Assembly (NCBI GenBank): GCA_965221035.1
Contig: OZ244860.1
Location: forward strand, 806,001-870,000
Reading direction: 5' to 3'
Source: UBA6522 sp965221035
Lineage (GTDB): Bacteria; Pseudomonadota; Gammaproteobacteria; Steroidobacterales; Rariloculaceae
DNA length: 64,000 nucleotides
The notes beneath the pieces were generated by a model, which ran no database searches, had not been told where the DNA came from, and saw nothing but the letters and a program-made list of their open reading frames with translations. Made by a program: the position numbers and the translations under genes. This document shows, piece by piece, positions 27,658 to 37,568 of this stretch. Numbering within the stretch: the first letter of the stretch is position 1; every line of letters begins with the position of its first letter.

Positions 27658-29100
27658 TCAAGACAACACCCTGCCGCACAACTCCAGCAACCCGCCCGGA
27701 AACAGCCCCAACGCGAGCAACAGCAACGCATTCGCGCTCACCACGACCCGCAGGCCCGCCGAAGCCTGCAACGTTTCCGCTGAAACGCCCTCGGCCTCTT
27801 CGTCAGGCTCGGCGAAGTACATGAACCAGATCACCCGCAGGTAGTAGAACGCGCCAATGACGGCAAAGAAAACCCCGAGCGCCGCCAGCCAGACCATCCC
27901 CGCGTCCACCACGCTCTCAAGCACCACCAGCTTCGCATAGAAGCCCACGAACAGCGGAATCCCGGCCATGCTGAACATCACCATGAGCATCATCAAGGCG
28001 AACCACGGTTCCCGCGCGTTGAGGCCCTTGAAGTCGGCGATGTTTTCGGCCTCGAAACCCTCGCGGCTCAGCAGGATCATCATGCCGAAGGCGGCCGCGG
28101 CCATGATCGCGTAGGCGATGGTGTAGAACATCGCCGCGCTCAGCCCCAGCGGCGTCCCGGCGATGAACCCCATGAGGATGAAGCCCACGTGGGCGATGGT
28201 CGAATAGGCCAGCATCCGCTTGAGATTGGTCTGGGCGATGGCGGCGATGTTGCCCACCGCCAGCGACAGCACCGACAGCACGATGACCATGTCCTGCCAA
28301 CTGCCGTGAAGGCCGCCGAGGCCTTCCACCATCACCCGCCACGCCAGCGCGAACGAGGCCAGCTTGGGCGCCGTGCTGATGAACAGCGTCACGGGCGTGC
28401 GCGCGCCCTGGTAGACGTCGGGCAACCACATGTGGAAGGGCACCGCGCCGAACTTGAACGCGACGCCGACGACCACGAAGACCAGGCCCAGCAAGGCGGC
28501 CACGTGAGGCCCCTCCCCGCCCGAGAAATACGCGCCCAGCTCGCCAATTTCCACCGTTCCCGTAACGCCGTACAGGACCGAGATCCCGTAGAGCAGCGTC
28601 CCGGACGCGATGGCGCCGAGCACGAAGTACTTCATGGCGGACTCGGCGGCGATGCCGGACTCGCGGTCGAACGCCACCAGCGCATACAGCGCCAACGACA
28701 GCAGTTCCAGCCCCAGGTACAGGATCAGCAGGCTGTTGGCGGAGATCATGACCATGATCCCCAGCAGCGCGAACAGGCCCAGAACGAAGTACTCGCCCTT
28801 GAAGAGGCCCTCCCGCTCCAGGTAGTCGCGCGAATAGAAGAACACGACGGCGACGATGGCGTAGGCGAACAGCTTGAGGGCGTTGCCCGCCGGATCGGAC
28901 ACGAACGCGCCGTGAAGGAGCGTGATTCGTCCGTCTCCGCCGAAGTACGCCGTACACAAAGCGGCGCCGAGCAGCGCCAGCATCGACAGGTGGAATGTGG
29001 CGCGGCGTCGCGCAGGAGGCAGGAATACGTCCACCACCAGGATCACGCTGATGGCGCAGACCAGGAATATCTCGGGGGCCGCCCTGATCCATTCACCCAT
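27658..29100 (-). CDS. nuoN: NADH-quinone oxidoreductase subunit N
   Basis: NuoN is one of three antiporter-like membrane subunits of complex I that move protons. The 480-residue, about 14-helix protein has the conserved Glu in LILYLGLELLSLALYAL, the Lys-bearing VGVAFKFGAVPFHMWLPDVYQGA, and KLASFALAW. It is the last gene of the nuoA-N operon and starts with ATG 15 bases after nuoM. No clear terminator is seen in the short gap to the convergent gene at 27555. Confidence 0.96.
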   Translation of the reverse strand: MGEWIRAAPEIFLVCAISVILVVDVFLPPARRRATFHLSMLALLGAALCTAYFGGDGRITLLHGAFVSDPAGNALKLFAYAIVAVVFFYSRDYLEREGLFKGEYFVLGLFALLGIMVMISANSLLILYLGLELLSLALYALVAFDRESGIAAESAMKYFVLGAIASGTLLYGISVLYGVTGTVEIGELGAYFSGGEGPHVAALLGLVFVVVGVAFKFGAVPFHMWLPDVYQGARTPVTLFISTAPKLASFALAWRVMVEGLGGLHGSWQDMVIVLSVLSLAVGNIAAIAQTNLKRMLAYSTIAHVGFILMGFIAGTPLGLSAAMFYTIAYAIMAAAAFGMMILLSREGFEAENIADFKGLNAREPWFALMMLMVMFSMAGIPLFVGFYAKLVVLESVVDAGMVWLAALGVFFAVIGAFYYLRVIWFMYFAEPDEEAEGVSAETLQASAGLRVVVSANALLLLALGLFPGGLLELCGRVLS

Positions 29101-29115
29101 TTGAATTCGCCCCGT

Positions 29116-30672
29116 TCATAGTTTCGACTGCTGTACGTGTTCGAGCAGGTTCGCCAGCGTCGCCTCCATCACTTCCAGCAGTGGCGCGGGCCACACGCCA
29201 AGCAGCAGCACGCCCAGCGCCAGCACGGCCAGGAAGAAGAACTCCCGAGAGTCGATATCCTTCAACGATGCCACACCATCGTTGGCCACATCCCCGAAAA
29301 CCACCCGCTTGACCAGCCAGAGGGTGTAAGCCGCCCCAAGGATCAGCGTCGTCGCCGCCAGGAATGCCAGCCAGAAGTTCGCCTGGAAGCTGCCCAGGAT
29401 CACCAGGAATTCGCCGACGAAGCCCGACGTCCCGGGCAGCCCGGCATTGGCCAGCGCGAAGAAGACCATCAGCGCCGCGAATCTGGGCATAGTGTTGACC
29501 ACACCGCCATAGTCGGCGATCCGCCGGCTGTGCAGCCGGTCGTACATGACCCCCACGCAGAGGAAGAGCGCCCCCGAGATCAGGCCGTGGGAGATCATCT
29601 GCGCCATGCCGCCCTGCAATGCCAGCATCGCGCCATCGCCGCCGATCAAGGGTGTCCCGCCCGGGCCATCCGGGACGACGCCCGCAACGCCCGCGCCCAT
29701 TAGAAAGATCACGAAGAAACCCAGCGTCACGAATCCCATGTGCGCGATGGAGGAATAGGCGATGAGCTTCTTCATGTCCTCCTGGGCCAGGGCCACGAAG
29801 GCGATGTAGATGATGGCGATCAGCGACAGCGCGATGATCACGCCCGCCAGGGCCGCGCTCGCGTCGGGCGCAACCGGCAGGCTGAAGCGTACGAATCCGT
29901 AGCCGCCCATCTTCAGCAACACCGCCGCCAGGATCACCGAACCGCCGGTAGGCGCCTCCACGTGGGCGTCCGGCAGCCAGGTATGCACCGGCCACATGGG
30001 CACCTTGACCGCGAAGGCCAGCAGGAACGCCACGAAGATCCACTGCTGTTCCCCCATCGACAGTGGCAGGTCGTGGAACGCGAGAATCGAGTAGCTGCCG
30101 GCCTGCAGGTACAGGTAGACCAGCGCCACCAGCATGAAGACCGAACCCAGGAACGTGAACAGGAAGAACTTGACGGTGGCGTAGATGCGCCGTTCGCCGC
30201 CCCAGACGCCGATGAGCAGGAACATCGGTACCAGCATCGCTTCCCAGAAAACGTAGAACAGCAGCCCGTCCAGCGCCGCGAAGACGCCGATCATCAGGCC
30301 TTCCAGGAACAGGAACGAGGCGAAATACTGGGCCGGACGCAGCTGGATCACCCGCCAGCCGGCGATCACCACCAGCGGCGTCAGCAGCGTGGTGAGCAGC
30401 ACCAGGGGCAGCGAAATGCCGTCCAGCCCCAAGTGGTAGTAGACGTTGAAGCGTTCGATCCACGACACCCGTTCGACGAACTGCATCTCGGCGGTGGTCG
30501 CGTCGAAACCGAAATACAGCGGCAGGCTGAGGACGAAAACGGCGCTTGCGGCCGCCAGCGACAGCAGCCTTGCCCGGCGCGCGCCCGTGTCGCCGGACCC
30601 CAGCGCCAGCACGGCGATGCCCGCCGCGATGGGCAGCCAGATCAACACGCTGAGTATCGGGAAACCGCTCAC
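29116..30672 (-). CDS. nuoM: NADH-quinone oxidoreductase subunit M
   Basis: NuoM is an antiporter-like proton-pumping subunit of complex I. The product of about 518 residues has the conserved Glu in FVFWEAMLVPMFL-type sequence (here FYVFWEAMLVPMFLLIGVWG), the Lys-containing VKVPMWPVHTWLPDAHVEAP and KMGGYGF. GTG 30672 gives the family-like start SGFPILSVLIWLP. A GTG six codons upstream (30690) is also possible, and neither has a strong ribosome site. The spacer to nuoL (about 78 bases) is unusually long for this operon and is GC-rich. Confidence 0.95.
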   Translation of the reverse strand: MSGFPILSVLIWLPIAAGIAVLALGSGDTGARRARLLSLAAASAVFVLSLPLYFGFDATTAEMQFVERVSWIERFNVYYHLGLDGISLPLVLLTTLLTPLVVIAGWRVIQLRPAQYFASFLFLEGLMIGVFAALDGLLFYVFWEAMLVPMFLLIGVWGGERRIYATVKFFLFTFLGSVFMLVALVYLYLQAGSYSILAFHDLPLSMGEQQWIFVAFLLAFAVKVPMWPVHTWLPDAHVEAPTGGSVILAAVLLKMGGYGFVRFSLPVAPDASAALAGVIIALSLIAIIYIAFVALAQEDMKKLIAYSSIAHMGFVTLGFFVIFLMGAGVAGVVPDGPGGTPLIGGDGAMLALQGGMAQMISHGLISGALFLCVGVMYDRLHSRRIADYGGVVNTMPRFAALMVFFALANAGLPGTSGFVGEFLVILGSFQANFWLAFLAATTLILGAAYTLWLVKRVVFGDVANDGVASLKDIDSREFFFLAVLALGVLLLGVWPAPLLEVMEATLANLLEHVQQSKL

Positions 30673-30750
30673 GGCCCCGCTGCCCGCCACGCAACCGGTT
30701 GCACCTTCTCCACCCGCGTCCGCGATTCCACCGTCCGAGCCGCCCGCCGC

Positions 30751-32706
30751 CTACCCACCGAACGTCAGCCAGACCAGGAACGCGGTCAGCCCGATGATCA
30801 TGGCGAAGGCGTAGTGGTACAGATAACCGGTCTGGAAGGTCCGCGCGACGCCCGCAAGGTAACGCACGCCCCGGGCGCCGCCGTTGACGCCGACGCCGTC
30901 GATCATGCCCGCATCGGCGACCCGCCAGAGCGATCGGGCCAGCGTTCGCGTCGCCGCCGCCACCACCTTCTCGTTGAACCAGTCGAAGTAGTACTTGTTG
31001 TCGAGGACGCGGTGCAGCACGGCGAGTCGCGCCCGCAACACCCCCGGCAGGTCGGGTCGGCGAAGGTACAGGAACCATGCCGCCAGCGCCCCGGCGGCGG
31101 CCAGGTACAGCGCCGCCGAATGCGTCGCCGCGTGGACGATGAACGCGGCCGCGCCGTGAAACTCACCGCCCACCCGGCCCACCACGTCCTGGTGCGCGAG
31201 CACGAAGATGGAGTCTTCGAAGAAGTCGCCGAAGAGCACCGGCCCCATGGTGATCCAGCCGATGACCACCGACGGCACCGCCAGCGCGACCAGAGGCGCG
31301 GTCACCACCATGGGCGACTCCCGGAGGTGTTCCCTGGCGTGGTCGTCGAACCGTTCCTCGCCGTGGAAGACCACGAACAGCAGCCGGAAGCTGTAGAGGG
31401 CGGTGACGAACACCCCCAACAGCACGCACCAGTAGGCGTAACCCGCGCCGGGCGTGGTCGACAGATGCACCGCCTCGATGAGCGCGTCCTTGGAAAAGAA
31501 CCCGGAAAAGCCCGGGAAGCCGACCAGCGCCAGCGTTCCGATCAAGGCCGTCCAGTACGTCACCGGCATGTACTTGCGCAGCCCGCCCATCTTGCGGATG
31601 TCCTGCTCGTGGTGCAGCGCGACGATCACCGAGCCCGCGGCCAGGAACAGCAGCGCCTTGAAGAAGGCGTGGGTCATCAGGTGGAAGATGCCAGCGGCGT
31701 AGGCCGAGGCGCCCAGCGCCACGGTCATGTAACCGAGCTGGGACAATGTCGAATAGGCCACGATTCGCTTGATGTCCTGCTGCACCACGCCCAGCAGCCC
31801 GGTGAAGAATGCCGTGGTGGCGCCGACCACCAACATCACGCTTAGCGCGGTCTGCGAATATTCGAACAGGGGCGACATCCGGGCCACCATGAAGATGCCC
31901 GCGGTCACCATGGTGGCGGCATGGATCAGCGCGGAGATGGGCGTGGGACCCTCCATGGAATCCGGCAGCCAGACATGCAGCGGCATCTGCGCCGACTTGC
32001 CCATGGCGCCGACGAAGAGCGCGATGCAGGCCACCGTGAGCACCGACCACTCCATGCCGCCAAAAAGAGAAATGCGCTCCTCGGCAAGCCCCTCGGCGGC
32101 GGCGAAAACCGTCCGATAGTCCAGCGAACCGGTGTAGGCCAGCAGCGCCGCGATCCCCAGCAGGAACCCGAAATCGCCTATGCGATTGACCAGGAAGGCC
32201 TTCATGTTGGCGAAAATCGCCGTCTCGCGCTTGTACCAAAAGCCGATGAGCAGGTAGGACACCACGCCGACCGCTTCCCAGCCGAAGAACAGCTGCAGGA
32301 AGTTGTTGGACATCACCAGCGTGAGCATCGCGAACGTGAACAGCGAGATGTAGCTGAAGAACCGCTGGTATCCGTCGTCTTCGGCCATGTAGCCGATGGT
32401 GTAGACGTGCACCGCCAGCGACACGAATGAGACCACAGTGATCATCAGCGCCGTCAGGCGGTCGACCAGGAATCCGATCTCAAGACTCAGCCCGCCCACC
32501 TGGCCCCACCGGTAGACGGCGCCGTTGTAGACCTCCGCACCGCCGAGCACGTCCGCGAGCACCACCAGCGACAGCAGAAACGAAACGCTGACGCCGATGA
32601 TGGTGATCCAGTGGGCCCCGGCGCGCCCCACCCGCTTGCCGAACAGGCCCACCACGGCCGACGCGGCCAGGGGCGAAAGTACGATTCCGAGATAGACGCC
32701 TTCCAC
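30751..32706 (-). CDS. nuoL: NADH-quinone oxidoreductase subunit L
   Basis: NuoL is the distal antiporter-like subunit of complex I and carries the long lateral helix. The 651-residue product shows FFGWEAVGVVSYLLIGFW with the conserved Glu, the Lys-bearing GKSAQMPLHVWLPDSMEGPT and DIKRIVAYSTLSQLGYM. It starts with GTG two bases after nuoK. The C-terminal 150 residues contain the amphipathic lateral helix region (DNKYYFDWFNEKVVA). Confidence 0.96.
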   Translation of the reverse strand: MEGVYLGIVLSPLAASAVVGLFGKRVGRAGAHWITIIGVSVSFLLSLVVLADVLGGAEVYNGAVYRWGQVGGLSLEIGFLVDRLTALMITVVSFVSLAVHVYTIGYMAEDDGYQRFFSYISLFTFAMLTLVMSNNFLQLFFGWEAVGVVSYLLIGFWYKRETAIFANMKAFLVNRIGDFGFLLGIAALLAYTGSLDYRTVFAAAEGLAEERISLFGGMEWSVLTVACIALFVGAMGKSAQMPLHVWLPDSMEGPTPISALIHAATMVTAGIFMVARMSPLFEYSQTALSVMLVVGATTAFFTGLLGVVQQDIKRIVAYSTLSQLGYMTVALGASAYAAGIFHLMTHAFFKALLFLAAGSVIVALHHEQDIRKMGGLRKYMPVTYWTALIGTLALVGFPGFSGFFSKDALIEAVHLSTTPGAGYAYWCVLLGVFVTALYSFRLLFVVFHGEERFDDHAREHLRESPMVVTAPLVALAVPSVVIGWITMGPVLFGDFFEDSIFVLAHQDVVGRVGGEFHGAAAFIVHAATHSAALYLAAAGALAAWFLYLRRPDLPGVLRARLAVLHRVLDNKYYFDWFNEKVVAAATRTLARSLWRVADAGMIDGVGVNGGARGVRYLAGVARTFQTGYLYHYAFAMIIGLTAFLVWLTFGG

Positions 32707-32708
32707 GA

Positions 32709-33017
32709 TCAGCCCTTGAGCGTATCCATTTCTTCCACGTTGATGCTCCGGCGGGTCCGGAAAAGCACCACCAGGATTGCCAGCCCGATGGCCGCTTCAG
32801 CCGCGGCCACGGTGAGGATGAAGAACACGAACACCTGTCCCGTTTCGTCGCCGAGCATCCTCGAGAAGGCGATGAAGTTGAAGTTGACCGCCAGCAGCAT
32901 GAGCTCGATGCACATCAGCAACAGGATCACGTTCTTGCGGTTGATGAAGATGCCCGCCACGGCCATGCTGAACAGCACCGCGGCCAGGATCAGGTAGTGC
33001 GAGATGGTGACGGTCAT
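32709..33017 (-). CDS. nuoK: NADH-quinone oxidoreductase subunit K
   Basis: NuoK is a small three-helix membrane subunit of complex I near the E-channel. The 102-residue product has VILLLMCIELMLLAVNFNF with the conserved Glu and AAAEAAIGLAILVVLFR with the second Glu. ATG 33017 gives the normal N terminus; the frame extends upstream but only over nuoJ in another frame. It follows nuoJ by 7 bases. Confidence 0.97.
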   Translation of the reverse strand: MTVTISHYLILAAVLFSMAVAGIFINRKNVILLLMCIELMLLAVNFNFIAFSRMLGDETGQVFVFFILTVAAAEAAIGLAILVVLFRTRRSINVEEMDTLKG

Positions 33018-33024
33018 GGGTACG

Positions 33025-33717
33025 TCACTCCCCGGATTCCCGTCGGGCGTCGGCTTCGGCCTCGGTGGCCTGGTCCGCGGACGGACCGGCCCCACCGCCG
33101 GAACCGGTGGCCGCAGCCGTCTCGACCACCGCGTCGACCCGCACCAGCCGCACCCTGTCCTCACGCCGCACCGCCACCTGCCGGGCGATGTCCTGCACCT
33201 TCAAGCCCGGCCGCCGGCGCATGGTCAGGGTGATCGCGGCGACGATCGCCAGCAGGAGGATCACCGCCGCCAGTTCGAAGGCGTAGACATGCTCCGTGTA
33301 GAGCACGGCGCCCAGCGCCTGGGTATTGCTGTACCCCGGTGGATAGGGCTCGGGCATGCCCACCGCCAGCACGTCCCGGCTCCTGAACCAGATCACATGA
33401 CCGATCTCGAGCACCACCACGAAGGCCACCGCCGCGCCGACGTGCAGATAGCGCGTGAATCCGGTGCGAATCTCCTCAAGGTTGATGTCGAGCATCATCA
33501 CCACGAACAGGAACAGCACCATGACCGCGCCCACGTAGACCAGCACCAGCACGACGGCCAGGAATTCGGCCTCGAGCAACAGCCACAACATGGCGCTCTG
33601 CACAAAGGCGAGCACCAGGAAGAGCGCGGAATGCACCGGGTTGCGGCTGGTGATCACGCCCAGCGCCGAGAGCACCAGAATCAGCGCGAAGGCGTAGAAG
33701 AGGAGCGAGGTGATCAC
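33025..33717 (-). CDS. nuoJ: NADH-quinone oxidoreductase subunit J
   Basis: NuoJ is a five-helix membrane subunit of complex I with a conserved pi-bulge helix. The 230-residue product carries FLAVVLVLVYVGAVMVLFLF, typical of the family. The last 40 or so residues (Ala/Gly/Glu-rich) are polar and appear to be a cytoplasmic tail longer than usual. The start is GTG 33717, and nuoK follows after 7 bases. Confidence 0.95.
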   Translation of the reverse strand: MITSLLFYAFALILVLSALGVITSRNPVHSALFLVLAFVQSAMLWLLLEAEFLAVVLVLVYVGAVMVLFLFVVMMLDINLEEIRTGFTRYLHVGAAVAFVVVLEIGHVIWFRSRDVLAVGMPEPYPPGYSNTQALGAVLYTEHVYAFELAAVILLLAIVAAITLTMRRRPGLKVQDIARQVAVRREDRVRLVRVDAVVETAAATGSGGGAGPSADQATEAEADARRESGE

Positions 33718-33745
33718 GGGTCAGGTTTCTTTCACCGGTCGGAGG

Positions 33746-34228
33746 CTACCTGTAGGGCGCATCCGCCGCCTTGTCCGCCGCGATCATGGCTTCGTACCGG
33801 TCGCCCACGGCCAGGAGCTTGTCCTTGGTCATGATGTTCTCGCCGCGGGCCTCCATGTGGTATTCGTGGATCCGGGTCTCGACGATGGCGTCCACCGGAC
33901 AGGCCTCTTCGCAGAAGCCGCAGTAGATGCACTTGAAGAGGTCGATGTCGTAACGGGTGGTGCGCCGGGTGCCGTCATCGGCCACGTCGGACTCGATGGT
34001 GATGGCCAGCGCCGGGCAGACCGCCTCGCACAGCTTGCAGGCGATACACCGCTCCTCCCCGCTGGGATAGCGGCGCAGGGCGTGCAGCCCCCGGAAGCGC
34101 GGCGACTGGGGCGTCTTCTCCTCCGGGTAATTGACGGTGACCTTCCTGACGAACAGGTTCCTGAGCGTGAGCCGCAGCCCCTTGCCCAGTTCCGTCATGA
34201 GAAACGTCTTGATCAGATTTCGAAACAC
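33746..34228 (-). CDS. nuoI: NADH-quinone oxidoreductase subunit I
   Basis: NuoI carries two [4Fe-4S] clusters (N6a, N6b) that lead electrons to NuoB. The 160-residue product has both ferredoxin motifs, CIACKLCEAVCP and CIYCGFCEEACP, and the family segment QSPRFRGLHALRRYP. GTG 34228 is chosen because it gives the usual FRNLIKTFL start; a GTG two codons earlier (34234) is the alternative. It lies between nuoH and nuoJ as in other operons. Confidence 0.96.
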   Translation of the reverse strand: MFRNLIKTFLMTELGKGLRLTLRNLFVRKVTVNYPEEKTPQSPRFRGLHALRRYPSGEERCIACKLCEAVCPALAITIESDVADDGTRRTTRYDIDLFKCIYCGFCEEACPVDAIVETRIHEYHMEARGENIMTKDKLLAVGDRYEAMIAADKAADAPYR

Positions 34229-34271
34229 ACGCACCTGCCTTGATTCATCCGATCCTCCCCGGTCTACCGGC

Positions 34272-35348
34272 TCAGGCCGACCACGGCCCCACCTGCGCCA
34301 CCACCATGACCCCTTCCACCGCAATCCAGACGATGGTCACCGGAATGAACACCTTCCAGCCGAGGCGCATGATCTGGTCGTAGCGGTATCGCGGAAACGT
34401 CGCCCTGAACCACAGGAAACAGAACCCGAAAAACGCCATCTTCATCGCCAGCCACGCGAAGTGCGGCTCGGCGAGAAACGTGCCCGCGAGCCCCGGCACG
34501 CCCGCGAACGGCGACAGCCAGCCGCCCATGAAGAGCACCGACGTGAGCGCAGTGATCAGGATCATGTTGGCGTACTCGGCCAGAAAGAACAGCCCGAAGG
34601 CGATGCCCCCGTATTCCACGTGGAAGCCCGCCACGATCTCCGACTCGCCCTCGGCCACGTCGAAGGGCGCGCGGTTGGTCTCCGCCACGCCGGAAATGAA
34701 ATACACCACGAACAGCGGCAACAACGGCCACACGAACCAGCCGCCGACACCGATGCCGGCCTGGGCCTCGACGATCCGCCCCATGTTGAGGCTGCCGCCG
34801 GCCATGAGCACCCCCACCAGGGCAAAGCCCATGGCGATCTCGTAGGCGACGATCTGCGCCGCCGAGCGCATCGCGCCGAGAAAGGCGTACTTGGAGTTGG
34901 AAGCCCAGCCGGCCAGGATCACGCCGTACACGCCGAGCGAGGTCACCGCGAGCACGTAGAGCAGCCCGGCGTCGATGTCGGCGATGACAAACGACGGGTC
35001 GAAGGGGATCACCGCCCAGGCGGCAAACGCTGTCAGCAGCGAAAGTACCGGCGCCAACAGGAACAGCAGCCGGTTGGCGTTGGCCGGCACGATGACTTCC
35101 TTGAGCAGCATCTTGATCACGTCGGCGAAGGGCTGCAGCAAACCGCGCCAGCCGACCCGCTGGGGGCCGATCCGGTTCTGAATGAAGCCGATGATCTTGC
35201 GCTCGGCATAGGTGAAATAAGCCACCGCCAGGATCAGCGGCACCAGCACGATCAGGATCCTGCTGGTCGTCAACGCCAGGTAGACGGCCCAACCGGGCAG
35301 CCCGAAGAAACCCAGCAGGCGCTCGATCAATGCCAGCAGTTCGGTCAT
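34272..35348 (-). CDS. nuoH: NADH-quinone oxidoreductase subunit H
   Basis: NuoH forms the quinone-binding tunnel with NuoB and NuoD. The 358-residue, eight-helix protein has AERKIIGFIQNRIGPQRVGW and the acidic loop AETNRAPFDVAEGESEIVAG, both strongly conserved. The ATG at 35348 overlaps the nuoG stop by four bases (ATGA), so translation is coupled. Confidence 0.97.
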   Translation of the reverse strand: MTELLALIERLLGFFGLPGWAVYLALTTSRILIVLVPLILAVAYFTYAERKIIGFIQNRIGPQRVGWRGLLQPFADVIKMLLKEVIVPANANRLLFLLAPVLSLLTAFAAWAVIPFDPSFVIADIDAGLLYVLAVTSLGVYGVILAGWASNSKYAFLGAMRSAAQIVAYEIAMGFALVGVLMAGGSLNMGRIVEAQAGIGVGGWFVWPLLPLFVVYFISGVAETNRAPFDVAEGESEIVAGFHVEYGGIAFGLFFLAEYANMILITALTSVLFMGGWLSPFAGVPGLAGTFLAEPHFAWLAMKMAFFGFCFLWFRATFPRYRYDQIMRLGWKVFIPVTIVWIAVEGVMVVAQVGPWSA

Positions 35349-37552
35349 GGGCGATCCTGCCCGGCGTCCGCCTCCGGGGTTGCGGCTTCCCGCGCCGCCG
35401 CGGTCTGTTGCAGGGACCGGCCCCGGCGCACAATTCCATCCACGGCGTAGATGGGCACATCCAACGCCGCTTCTTCGCAATCCACACGCTCGCAGGCGGG
35501 AACGAACGCGCCTTCGTACACGGTATCGGCATGACACTCGCCAAGCGTGGCGGACAGTTCTTCCGCGACCTCCGCCGCCGAACGGTACTCGCATCCCGGC
35601 AGTTCCAGGTGGTTGCCCAGCACGCGCAGCACGCGCCAACCTTCCCTGGACTCGCCCACCGCGTCGGCTGCCGCCTCGACGCTTTGCCAGGCGCCTTCCA
35701 CGTTGACGTAGGTGCCCGCGGTCTCCGCGAAGGTGGCGATGGGCAGCAGGATGTCGGCGACCCGCTCAAGGGCCTCTCCCGCATATGAGGTGAAACACAG
35801 CACCTTGTCGGCGATCCCGAGCGCATCCTGCGCCAGCAATGCGTCCGACAGGTCGTGTTCCGGTTCAAGCCCGAATAGCACATACACCTTCCGCGGCGCG
35901 GCCAGCATGGCTCCGGCGTTGAGTCCGGGCTTGTCCAGCACCCGCCCGCCAGGCCCCCGGTGGGGCAGCACGCCCGCGAGCGCGGCGCCAGCGGCGTTGG
36001 CGCCCTCCGGCAGATACCCCAGACTCGCGCCGGTGACCCTGCAGACAGCCGCCGCAATGGCTCGAATGTCCGCAAGGCGCGGATGGCGCATGACGATCTG
36101 GCCGAGCAGCAGGAGGGAGCGGGACTTGTTCAGGAGCACATTCGCCGCGGCGCGCTCCGGCCCGCCCGGCCGCGCGGTGCCGAGCAATTCGCGCCATTCG
36201 TCTTCCGGCGTCTGTCCGGTGGATTCGAGCGCCGCGGCCAGCACCCCGGCCATAGCTGACGCCAGCGCCGATAGCGGCGCCTTGACGAACGCATCGTAAC
36301 GGAAATGGTATTCGTACTCGACCGGGTTGACGAAGCCGACCCTGGCGCCCCGGGTGGCCGCCTGTCGAATCCGGTGCGCGATGATCGGCACCTCCCGGCG
36401 GAGGTTGGAACCGACCACGAGTATGCCTTCCAGGTCATCGATCCCGGCGATCGATGTGCCGAGGGCGGGCCACAGCGGATCCGCTTGCTGGTCCCGGAAG
36501 TCCCGGGCGCGCAATCGGTGATCGATGTTGTCGCTGCCCAGGTGCCGGGCAATCCGGTTGAGCAGGTGCATCTCCTCCAGGGTCGCGTTGGGCGACACCA
36601 GGAACCCGATCCCGTCACCGCCCTGCCGCGCCGCTTCGCGCAGCACGTCAGCGGCCGCTTCCAGGGCCAGGGACCAGCCGACATCGGACCACCCTTGCGG
36701 GTTCCTTACCCTGGGCAGCGTCAGACGATCCCCGGCGTAGACCCCTTCGTAGCTGAACCGGTCGCGGTCGGAGATCCAGGTCTCGTTGATGGCGTCGTTG
36801 TCTCGCGGTACCACGCGCTTGAGCCGGCCGCGCAGCACGTGTCCGTAGAGGTTCGAGCCGGCGCAGTCATGGGGAGAAACCATGGGCCGCGCGACCATCT
36901 CCCAGGCGCGGGCACCATAGCGATACGGCTTGTTGTTGAGGGCCCCGACCGGACAGAGATCGATGATGTTACCGGAGAGTTCGTGGTCCACGCTGCGTTC
37001 GACCCAGGTGCCGATCTCCATATGCTCGCTGCGGCCGGTGGCGCCCAGCTCCTGGATGCCCGCGATCTCCTCGCCGAAGCGCACGCAGCGGGTGCAGTGG
37101 ATGCAGCGCGTCATGTCCGTGGAAACCAGCGGCCCGAGATCCTTGTCCTTGACGACGCGCTTTTTCTCCGTGTAGCGGGACACGCCCCGGCCGTAGCCCA
37201 TGGCCAGGTCCTGCAATTCGCACTCCCCTCCCTGGTCGCAGATCGGGCAGTCCAGCGGGTGGTTGATGAGCAGGAATTCCATGGTCGCCTTCTGCGCCGC
37301 GACCGCGGCGGGGGACCGGGTGAACACCTTCATGCCGTCCGCCACCGGCGTCGCGCAGGCCGGCAGCGGCTTGGGCGCCCTCTCCACCTCCACCAGGCAC
37401 ATGCGGCAGTTCGCCGCCACGCTGAGCTTGCGGTGGTAGCAGAAGCGCGGCACGTAGGCATCCTCGCGGTCGGTGACCTCGATCAGCATCTGCCCCGCCC
37501 GCGCCTCGACCGGGACGCCGTTGACTTCGATGGTGACGGTGTTGTCGCTCAT
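35345..37552 (-). CDS. nuoG: NADH-quinone oxidoreductase subunit G
   Basis: NuoG is the large iron-sulfur subunit of the NADH-oxidising arm. The 735-residue product has the [2Fe-2S] ligands in CYHRKL/NCRMC and the His-ligated HPLDCPICDQGGEC. The [4Fe-4S] motif CIHCTRCVRF is followed by a molybdopterin-oxidoreductase-like domain. The CxxCxxxC motif that binds the extra N7 cluster in E. coli is absent, because only one Cys (SPHDCAGS) remains. ATG 37552 gives the standard start MSDNTVTIEVNG. Confidence 0.96.
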   Translation of the reverse strand: MSDNTVTIEVNGVPVEARAGQMLIEVTDREDAYVPRFCYHRKLSVAANCRMCLVEVERAPKPLPACATPVADGMKVFTRSPAAVAAQKATMEFLLINHPLDCPICDQGGECELQDLAMGYGRGVSRYTEKKRVVKDKDLGPLVSTDMTRCIHCTRCVRFGEEIAGIQELGATGRSEHMEIGTWVERSVDHELSGNIIDLCPVGALNNKPYRYGARAWEMVARPMVSPHDCAGSNLYGHVLRGRLKRVVPRDNDAINETWISDRDRFSYEGVYAGDRLTLPRVRNPQGWSDVGWSLALEAAADVLREAARQGGDGIGFLVSPNATLEEMHLLNRIARHLGSDNIDHRLRARDFRDQQADPLWPALGTSIAGIDDLEGILVVGSNLRREVPIIAHRIRQAATRGARVGFVNPVEYEYHFRYDAFVKAPLSALASAMAGVLAAALESTGQTPEDEWRELLGTARPGGPERAAANVLLNKSRSLLLLGQIVMRHPRLADIRAIAAAVCRVTGASLGYLPEGANAAGAALAGVLPHRGPGGRVLDKPGLNAGAMLAAPRKVYVLFGLEPEHDLSDALLAQDALGIADKVLCFTSYAGEALERVADILLPIATFAETAGTYVNVEGAWQSVEAAADAVGESREGWRVLRVLGNHLELPGCEYRSAAEVAEELSATLGECHADTVYEGAFVPACERVDCEEAALDVPIYAVDGIVRRGRSLQQTAAAREAATPEADAGQDRP

Positions 37553-37568
37553 GTCTGTCGTCTTGTGC

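Noticed and set aside
29740..31845. Long plus-strand reading frame opposite nuoM and nuoL
   Set aside because: It is the complement of conserved nuo genes and has an implausible Gln/His/Arg-rich composition.
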